64,000 bases of DNA from Aggregatibacter actinomycetemcomitans (GTDB lineage: Bacteria > Pseudomonadota > Gammaproteobacteria > Enterobacterales > Pasteurellaceae), in NCBI RefSeq assembly GCF_003130205.1, contig NZ_NRDF01000002.1:110337-174336 (forward strand), read 5' to 3'. Position 1 is the first letter of the stretch. Each line of letters begins with the position of its first letter. Positions 57,630 to 64,000 of the stretch are shown here, one piece after another. The position numbers and the translations under genes are program-made. Under the pieces are notes generated by a model. That model ran no database searches. It was not told the DNA's origin and saw only the letters and a program-made list of their open reading frames with translations.

Positions 57630-58346
57630 ATGTCCGATTCTCTCACATTGCAGCCCATTGCCGTCATTCATACTCCTTACAAAGAAAAATTTTCTGTGCC
57701 GCGCCAACCGAATTTGGTACAGGATGGCACGGGAGTCATTGAATTATTGCCCCCTTTCAATCAAGCGGAATCCGTGCGCGGTTTGGAGCAATTCAGCCAT
57801 CTTTGGCTGATTTTTCAGTTCGATCAGATCCCGCAAGGCAAATGGCATCCTACGGTCCGTCCGCCGCGTTTAGGCGGTAACCAACGTGTCGGCGTATTTG
57901 CTTCGCGCGCCACCCACCGCCCGAATCCTATCGGTTTATCCAAAGTGGCATTGCGACAAGTGGAATGCAAAAACGGCAAAGTCTTGCTACATCTTGGTTC
58001 TGTGGATTTGGTGGACGGCACGCCGATTCTCGACATCAAACCGTACCTGGCTTACGCCGATAGCGAACCCGATGCTATCTCCGGCTTCGCCCAAAGCCAA
58101 CCGAGCCCGCCGCTAAAAGTAGAATTTACGCCGGAAGCGCAAAGTGCGGTCAAAAAACACAGTAAAAATCGACCGCACTTACAACGTTTCATCACCGAAG
58201 TCATCCAACAAGACCCCCGCCCCGCCTACCAACAAGGCAAAACTACCGAGCGAATTTACGGCATTTCGTTGTATGAATTTAATGTACGCTGGCGGATCAA
58301 GGCAGGAACTGTGGATATGGCGGAGGTGATGAGCTTGTCTGTTTAA
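57630..58346 (+). CDS. trmO: tRNA (N6-threonylcarbamoyladenosine 37-N6)-methyltransferase
   Basis: SAM-dependent methylation of t6A37 in tRNA-Thr. The 238-aa TsaA/YaeB-family protein shows [56 protein letters not shown] and the C-terminal [13 protein letters not shown]. Two uptake signals lie inside the coding region (near 58141 and 58169, inverted). Confidence 0.94.
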   Translation: MSDSLTLQPIAVIHTPYKEKFSVPRQPNLVQDGTGVIELLPPFNQAESVRGLEQFSHLWLIFQFDQIPQGKWHPTVRPPRLGGNQRVGVFASRATHRPNPIGLSKVALRQVECKNGKVLLHLGSVDLVDGTPILDIKPYLAYADSEPDAISGFAQSQPSPPLKVEFTPEAQSAVKKHSKNRPHLQRFITEVIQQDPRPAYQQGKTTERIYGISLYEFNVRWRIKAGTVDMAEVMSLSV

Positions 58347-58380
58347 TTAATTTACATTTTTTGAAAATGCCTTTATTCTG

Positions 58381-58401
58381 TGTAATACATTCTGCATTAC
58401 A
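58381..58401 (+). promoter_or_regulatory. Probable relBE operator
   Basis: TGTAAT and ATTACA form an inverted repeat with a 9-base centre, 17 bases before the relB start, where RelB-type antitoxins bind. Confidence 0.5.
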
Positions 58402-58417
58402 TTAAAGGAGGTTGTTA

Positions 58418-58660
58418 ATGGCAACATTAAATGTTCGTTTAGACAATGAATTAAAACAGCAGGCTTATGCTGTATTGGAGCAATTAAATATTTCCCCAAG
58501 CGAGGCAATTCGTCTTTATTTTCAATATATTACAGAAAATCATAGTTTGCCGATAAAATCTGTTATTATCACGGACAAAGAACAAGAATTGTTAGACACG
58601 GTACGTTATCGCTTAGCTAATCCACAGAAAGGAATTAAGGTTAGCTTAGATGAGCTATGA
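58418..58660 (+). CDS. RelB/DinJ-family antitoxin
   Basis: An 80-aa ribbon-helix-helix antitoxin: MATLNVRLDNELKQQAYAVL then ISPSEAIRLYFQYI forms the DNA-binding unit, and the C-terminal part would wrap the toxin. ATG 58418 has AGGAGG upstream. Its stop overlaps the relE start by 11 bp. With its toxin broken, it is now an orphan antitoxin. Confidence 0.85.
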   Translation: MATLNVRLDNELKQQAYAVLEQLNISPSEAIRLYFQYITENHSLPIKSVIITDKEQELLDTVRYRLANPQKGIKVSLDEL

Positions 58661-58814
58661 ATTAGAGTTTGATCCTCGAGCTTTGAAAGAGTGGTGTAAA
58701 TTAGATGAAACAGTTCGTCATCAATTTAAGAAGAAATTGGCAGAAGTTCTTATTCATCCGGAAATTACCGGAAATAGTTTAAGTGAGTTCAGAAACAATG
58801 CTTTGATTGATTAA
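58650..58814 (+). pseudogene. relE toxin N-terminal fragment
   Basis: From ATG 58650 the frame reads MSYELEFDPRALKEWCKLDE, then VRHQFKKKLAEVLIHPEITG-NSLSE, a RelE opening. It then runs into unrelated sequence and stops at 58812. The catalytic C-terminal half (normally R-x-x-x-G-Y-R-L-x-Y onwards) is missing. The break coincides with the end of the restriction locus on the other strand. Confidence 0.85.
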
Positions 58815-61800
58815 GGCTTTCAGCTGAATCAGGCGTTCTTTGCCGCCCGTGCCGTTTTGTTCACGTTTGGCAAGCACAGCGCGCACGGCATCGTAAAAGG
58901 CGATTTCTTGGCTGAAGGCCTCCGCTTCTTTTAGCGCACCACATAAAGCATAGCCTTTTTTCAGGCTGGAAACCGACTTCAAAAAGGCTTTTTTGCGCGG
59001 CTCTGGGTCGGTGGAATTTTGCCAATGCTGATTATGCGCTTTGCCGTCATCGGGCAGTTGATCGAGCGTGGCGATATGGTTTGCCGCCAAAGCAATGGCT
59101 TTTAGCAGCGCTGCCGCTTCGCTTTGCCCAATCGCTGCGTTCACATCAAACGCCTTGCCGTCAATTTTGGTGGCAAACAAAGTGCGGACAAATTCCAGCT
59201 GTTCTTTCATTTTGAAGAACACATCTTGCACATTCTCCGCCAGCTTGCCTTTGCCTGTGGAGTTGGTGTATTGCAAAGTGGCATCTTTCAACTCTTCCGC
59301 CAAGCCCACATAATCCACAATCAGCCCGCCGTTTTCACGGCTTTTATTGGCGAACACACGGTTGACGCGCGCAATCGCCTGCATCAGATTATGCCCTTTC
59401 ATCGGTTTGTCTAAATACATCGTATTGCAACAAGGTGCATCAAAGCCCGTCAGCCACATATCGCGCACAATCACCACTTTAAGCGTGTCGTTTGGGTCTT
59501 TAAAACGGCGTTCCAGCGTTTGTTTTTCGGGCTTGCTGTAAACGTGTTTCTGCATTTCGGGCGCATCGCTTGCACTGCCTGTCATCACAATTTTAATCAC
59601 GCCTTCATTGATGCCGTCTGAATGCCAATCAGGGCGCAGTGTAATGATTTGATTGTATAAATCCATACAAATCTGACGGCTGGAAACCACAATCATCGCC
59701 TTGCCGTCTTGCTGCTCATTGCGCTTGGTAAAATGGGCGACAAAATCCGCCGCCAAATCGCGCAATCGCGCTTCCGAGCCGAGCAATTTTTCCCGCAAGC
59801 GCAATTTCGGGTTGTCTTCGCCCTCTAAAAGCTCGTCAATTTCGGCAAACAAGGCTTCGTGGTCGGCTTTTTCGGTCAGCTGAATTTGGCGCGCTTCATA
59901 AATAATCGGCACAGTTGCGCCATCTTCCACCGCATCTTGCAAATCGTAAATCGACACATACCGCCCAAACACTTCCTGCGTGTCTTTATCTTCCAAACTA
60001 ATCGGCGTACCTGTAAAGCCGATAAAAGACGCATTCGGCAAGGCATTGCGCAAATAGCGCGCATAACCTGCTTGGAATTTTCCCTTGTTCAGTTTTTGCG
60101 TAAAACCATATTGGCTGCGGTGCGCCTCATCGCTAATCACAATAATGTTGGAGCGGCTATTTAGCACGGGGAATTGATCTTCCTCATCGTCCAAACCGAA
60201 TTTTTGAATGGTGGTGAAAAACACACCGCCTGATTCCCGTTCGCTCAATAATTGGCGAAGGGCTTCGCGGTCTTCCACCTGCTGCGGCGTTTGTTTGATT
60301 AAATCTTTACCGCTGCTGAAAGTTTGGAACAGCTGCCCGTCCAAATCGTTGCGGTCGGTTACGACTAAAATCGTCGGGTTTCGCAATTCAGGTTGCGAAA
60401 GCAATTTGCCCGCATAAAACAGCATCGAAATCGACTTGCCCGAACCTTGCGTATGCCACATCACGCCAATGCGTTTGTCGCCTTGCTCGCTTGTCGCAAA
60501 CACGGTGGATTCTACCGCTTCATTCACGCCGTAATACTGATGATAGGCGGCGATTTTCTTAATCAATGCCCCATTAGAAGCCCGCTCAAACAACACAAAA
60601 TAACGCACATAATCCAACAGCTTTTGCGGTGTCATCAAGCCGTTTAGCAGATTTTGTAATTCATCGCCAAAATCCAACCGCTTGCTTTTCGCTTTTTCGT
60701 CCACCACTTTCCACGGTGTAAAACGTTGAAAATCCGCCGAAAGCGAACCCAAGCGCGCATTTAAGCCATCGCTAATCACCAGCGTTTGGTTATACACAAA
60801 CAAATCGGCGATTTCATCTTTATAGGTTTGCAGCTGATTACTCATTGAGCCGTTGGCGAGCAAGAGTGCCATTTTGCCGTTGGGCGAAAGGTGGTAAATC
60901 ATATGTTGCAGCCACGCGAAGTTGGCGTTGCCTTTGGGTGGTGTGCCGTATGCCCAGCGCGGGTCGTCGGCAAGGCTTTCGCTCCACCAGTCGCTGATGT
61001 TGAACGGTGGGTTCGCCATAATGAAATCCATCTTTTTATCCAGATGTTGCGGCTGGGCGAAGCTGTCGGCGTTGTGTTTGCCGAAGTCGTAATCAATGCC
61101 GCGAATTGCCATATTCATCGCGGCGAGCTTCCACGTTGTCGGGTTAAATTCTTGTCCGTAAATGGAGACTTGGTTGATGTTGCCTTGATGGGCGGTGATG
61201 AAGCGTTCGGTTTGCACGAAGAAGCCGCCGCTGCCCATTGCGGGGTCATACACGCGCCCTTTGTAGGGTTCGAGCATTTCCACAATCAGGGAGACGATGG
61301 ATTTTGGCGTGAAATACTGCCCGCCGCGTTTGCCTTCGGCTTGGGCAAACCGCCCGAGGAAGTATTCGTAAACGTGTCCGAGGATGTCTTTTGCGCCTAA
61401 ATGCACGGGCTGCCCGTTGTAGCTTGGCGCGGTGAAGTTGGTGTCGGAAAACAGCATAATCAGCCCGCGTATGGTGTCCTCATTCACCGCATAGCCGCTG
61501 ATACGTTGCAATACGCCTTTGAGTTTTTCGTTGTCTTTTTCTATTGTCTCGAAGGCATCATCAATCAAACGCGCCACGCCTGCAAATTTTCCACCCCAAG
61601 GCAATTCCGCCCCTGTGTTTAAGATAGAGACTTCCTGCAAGGCTTGCCAACGGGCTTGAGCGGGAACCCAAAACACGTTACCGGCGGTGTAGTAGTCGCG
61701 GTTTCCCAGCTCAACAGCAATGGCTTTTTGATAGGCTTCGTTGGAACTGTAAAAAGTGCGGTCAAGATAAAGGGGATTTTCAGGATCGGAAAGCTCGGCA

Positions 61801-62019
61801 CGGATTTTGTCTTGCTGTGCGGTGAAACTGTCGGAGATGTATTTTAAGAAGATTAAGCCAAGCACGATGTGTTTGTAGTTGGCGGCGTCAAGTTGCTGGC
61901 GGAGACGGTCGGCGGAAGACCAAAGTTTTTCGTCGAGGTCGTTTAGGAAGGCTTGTTGTGTGGCTGAATTTTCAACATAATCTTGGTGGCTTCTGGCTTC
62001 TGGCTTCTGGCTTCTGCAT
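58779..62019 (-). pseudogene. HsdM-HsdR chimera of a rearranged, phase-OFF type I restriction locus
   Basis: One open frame runs from about 61988 to 58779. Its first part is a type I methyltransferase HsdM: YKHIVLGLIFLKYISDSF, then GGQYFTPKSIV, motif I DPAMGSGGF and catalytic NPPF. At 60832-60845 it passes in frame, within SMSNQ-LQTYKDEI, into an HsdR motor subunit lacking its N-terminal nuclease: IADLFVYNQTLVISDG, Walker A HTQGSGKS, SDEAHRS. The last part of HsdM, all HsdS and the HsdR nuclease domain are gone. The C-terminus is cut at the relE junction (INQSIVSELT). The probable start ATG 62019, with AAGGA upstream, is out of frame by one because of four CAGAAGC repeats. Confidence 0.85.
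61989..62016 (-). repeat. Heptanucleotide repeat (CAGAAGC x4) at the hsdM start
   Basis: Four perfect tandem copies follow directly after ATG 62019 on the complement. Seven is not a multiple of three, so each gain or loss shifts the frame. With four copies translation stops after 15 codons; with three or six it would join HQDYVENSATQQAF and the HsdM frame. This is the classical design of a phase-variable gene. Confidence 0.85.
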
Positions 62020-62155
62020 AAAATTTGTCCTTTGTAAAGTGAGTAAATAAAAAATGTGTCTATTTTATAGGAATTGTGTATGTTTAAAAGATAAGCGTAA
62101 GAGATTTTTTAATTATATTTTTACTTGAAATTGTAATGAAAAATTACCGCACTTT

Positions 62156-62542
62156 TCACTCACTCAAGCCCTCCAAAATCGAACATTCCGGGCAGTCGTT
62201 GCCTTGGCAGTTATCGTGCCAGCGTTGCAGTTCGGCGACCATTTTTTGTAGCGCCTGAATTTGGTCGTTTAAGGTTTCGATGTGCCGGGCGGTGAGTTTT
62301 TTCACTTCGCGGCTGTTGCGTTGCGGGTTGTCTTGTAATTGCAACAGCTGGGCGATTTGTTGCAGGGAAAAACCCACGTCCCGTGAGTGGCGGATAAAAT
62401 GCAGGCGTTTTAAGTCGCATTCTTCATAATGCCGATAACCGGCGAGGGTTCTTGCGCTGGGTTTTAATAGACCGCGTTTTCCGTAATCGCGGATTTGTTT
62501 GGCGGATAAACCGCTAAGTTTGGCTGCTTGGCTGATATTCAT
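62156..62542 (-). CDS. cueR: Copper-responsive MerR regulator
   Basis: Cu(I) sensor activating copZ/copA. The 128-aa protein opens MNISQAAKLSGLSAKQIRDY with the MerR winged helix (ARTLAGYRHYEE). A long dimerisation helix leads to the metal loop DNCQGNDCPECSIL, whose outer Cys are the CueR copper ligands. It is divergent from copZ across the shared operator. Confidence 0.93.
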   Translation of the reverse strand: MNISQAAKLSGLSAKQIRDYGKRGLLKPSARTLAGYRHYEECDLKRLHFIRHSRDVGFSLQQIAQLLQLQDNPQRNSREVKKLTARHIETLNDQIQALQKMVAELQRWHDNCQGNDCPECSILEGLSE

Positions 62543-62552
62543 AAAAAATTGT

Positions 62553-62583
62553 TTGACCTTAACCTGACGTTAAGGTTTATAGT
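62553..62583 (+). promoter_or_regulatory. CueR-type promoter of copZ-copA
   Basis: -35 TTGACC (62553-62558) and -10 TATAGT (62578-62583) are 19 bases apart, the over-long spacer of MerR-activated promoters. The palindrome CCTTAAC-CTGAC-GTTAAGG (62557-62575) fills the spacer. Confidence 0.88.
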
Positions 62584-62636
62584 ATTCCTACCGACGAACC
62601 TCGGCAAGGTTTAACTTATTCTTGAAGGAGCAAATT

Positions 62637-62849
62637 ATGCAAAACGTAACGTTAAAAATCGACGGAATGACTTGTGGCGGTTGTGTGAAAAGCGTAACCC
62701 GCGTGTTGAGCGAATTGGATGGCGTGTCGCAAGCGGAAGTGAGTTTGGAAAAAGCGCAGGCGGTGGTCAGTTTCGATGAAAATAAAGTGCAGCCTGCGGC
62801 ATTGGTTGAAGCAGTGGAAGATGCCGGATTTGATGCGCAGGTGGTGTAA
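62637..62849 (+). CDS. copZ: Copper chaperone CopZ
   Basis: A 70-aa HMA-domain chaperone with the Cu(I) site GMTCGGC (Cys13, Cys16 region) and the ferredoxin-like fold VTLKIDG...VSLEKAQAVVSFDENK. It delivers Cu(I) to CopA. ATG 62637 follows GGAG at the usual distance. copA starts 88 bp downstream, across a stretch with an uptake signal. Confidence 0.93.
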   Translation: MQNVTLKIDGMTCGGCVKSVTRVLSELDGVSQAEVSLEKAQAVVSFDENKVQPAALVEAVEDAGFDAQVV

Positions 62850-62937
62850 GTTTTCATTGTAGGTGCAAGACGCGCTTATCAATATGCTGTAAAAACAGAG
62901 CTAAAAACGACCGCACTTTGCGTGCAACGAGGATGTT

Positions 62938-64000
62938 ATGCAAAAAGTATCTCTTCAAATTAGCGGAATGACGTGCCAGTCTTGCGCCAGCCGTATTGAA
63001 AAAGTATTGAATAAAAAGGATTTTGTGCAGCAGGCAGGGGTGAATTTTGCCAGCGAAGAAGCGCAGGTGACTTTCGATGAAAAGCAAACTTCCGTCGATC
63101 AGCTCATCCAAATTATTCAAAAAACCGGTTTCAGCGCGCAGTTAAAACCGGCGCAGGCGGATTTGCCGCAAGAGCGGAAAATCTCTTGGCGCTTGATTTT
63201 ACTGTGGTTGATCAATGTGCCGTTTTTAATCGGTATGCTTGGCATGATGATCGGGCGACATGATTGGATGTTGCCGCCCATGTGGCAAATGGTGCTCGCC
63301 ACGATTGTGCAATTCGGTTTGGCGATAACGTTTTATCGCAGTGCTTGGGGCAGCATTAAAGGCGGTTTGGCGAATATGGATGTATTGGTCAGCCTTGGCA
63401 CGCTCACCATTTATTTTTATTCGGTATTTATGCTGTTTTATACGCCGCATATGGGGCATGAACATGGCTCGGCAAATATTTATTTTGAAGCTGCCGTGAT
63501 GGTGCTGGGCTTTGTGAGTCTGGGAAAATTCCTGGAAGACCGCACCAAAAAGCACAGCCTGAATAGTCTCGGTTTATTGCTGCAACTGACACCGAAACAG
63601 GTGCGCGTGCAGCGTGACGGGCAATGGCAAACCGTGCCGTTAAATCAGGTTTGGGTGGGCGAGGTGTTACGCGCCAATCAAGGTGAACGCATTGCGGCGG
63701 ACGGCGTGGTGGAAGACGGTTCGGGCTGGTGCGATGAAAGCCATTTAACCGGCGAATCCGTTCCTGAAATGAAAAAGCCCGGCAGTAAAGTGTTGGCGGG
63801 CGCGATGGTGACGGACGGCAGTCTGGTTTATCGCACACAACAGCTGGGCAGCCAAACCCTGCTGGGCGATATGATGAACGCCTTGTCGGAAGCGCAGGGC
63901 AGTAAAGCGCCTATCGCCCGTTTTGCCGACAAAGTGGCGGCGGTATTCGTGCCGACGGTGATTGGTATTGCGTTAGTGACTTTTGTGCTCACGTGGTGGA
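62938..64000 (+). CDS. copA: Copper-exporting P-type ATPase, 3' end outside window
   Basis: Pumps Cu(I) out of the cytoplasm. The visible 354 residues start with one HMA domain (GMTCQSCASRIEKVL). Membrane helices follow (about 82-100, 112-130, 145-165 and 180-200), then the actuator domain with HLTGESVPEMKK. The frame is open to the window edge, so the CPC metal site, DKTGT and ATP domain are not seen. It is preceded by copZ under the CueR promoter. Confidence 0.93.
   Translation, partial: MQKVSLQISGMTCQSCASRIEKVLNKKDFVQQAGVNFASEEAQVTFDEKQTSVDQLIQIIQKTGFSAQLKPAQADLPQERKISWRLILLWLINVPFLIGMLGMMIGRHDWMLPPMWQMVLATIVQFGLAITFYRSAWGSIKGGLANMDVLVSLGTLTIYFYSVFMLFYTPHMGHEHGSANIYFEAAVMVLGFVSLGKFLEDRTKKHSLNSLGLLLQLTPKQVRVQRDGQWQTVPLNQVWVGEVLRANQGERIAADGVVEDGSGWCDESHLTGESVPEMKKPGSKVLAGAMVTDGSLVYRTQQLGSQTLLGDMMNALSEAQGSKAPIARFADKVAAVFVPTVIGIALVTFVLTWW

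Noticed and set aside
58779-61865. The 1028-codon frame as a natural single-chain restriction-modification enzyme (type IIG or BREX-like).
   Set aside because: It has no target-recognition domain and no nuclease motif, and both parts match ordinary HsdM and HsdR up to an abrupt joint.

Overview
The window is chromosomal DNA from a member of the Pasteurellaceae, most likely Aggregatibacter or a close Haemophilus relative. The 9-base uptake signal AAGTGCGGT (or its complement) recurs throughout, often as inverted pairs forming terminators. Gene neighbourhoods such as pnp-nlpI-deaD, dusB-fis, accB-accC and a CRP-S-controlled pilABCD operon fit this family. The genus is inferred, not proven.

Layout. 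1-1962: tRNA-Val, a decayed tRNA, gltX and tRNA-Ala. 1963-14880: a deletion-riddled prophage entered next to tRNA-Ala. It keeps int, xis, a lambda-like immunity region (left operators, two-gene cargo module, CI-like repressor, right operators, Cro-like gene), YmfL, KilA-N and HNH genes. Beyond these lie fused remnants of replication, baseplate and capsid genes plus HigBA, HicAB and an HsdR_N nuclease-like gene. 15333-30567: csp, a decaying ribose operon (rbsK intact, rbsA remnant, rbsD with a nonsense codon), rppH, a TauE/SafE permease, lgt, thyA, tadA, yihI, hemN, tpiA, menB, a HEPN-MNT pair, menC, aroQ and accBC. 30863-37910: a surface lipoprotein with its Slam translocator, yhdT-panF, a Fic AMPylase, prmA and dusB-fis. 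38042-46679: a lipoprotein, raiA, an amino-acid symporter behind a tandem glycine riboswitch, yacG-coaE, pilDCBA and ampD. 47154-58346: nanQ-like gene, pnp-nlpI-deaD, hpt, a candidate Fur-controlled sRNA, pmbA, yjgA, rraA, menA and trmO. 58418-64000: a relBE pair cut off in relE, a rearranged type I restriction locus, and the copper module cueR/copZ/copA (copA runs off the end).

Most notable points. (1) Two genes lie between the left and right operators of the prophage, exactly where lambda carries rexB-rexA: a 344-aa soluble protein and a 155-aa protein with about four membrane segments, co-oriented with the repressor. Putative operators of one 17-bp design flank the block. This is a candidate RexAB-like exclusion system of unfamiliar sequence. 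(2) The restriction locus encodes an in-frame HsdM-HsdR chimera lacking HsdS and the HsdR nuclease domain. Four copies of a 7-base repeat just after its probable start codon put it out of frame, which looks like a phase-variable switch now OFF. (3) A Fur box abuts the promoter of a roughly 130-nt terminator-ended transcript between pmbA and hpt.

Names rest on motifs and recalled family sequences; no database search was possible.
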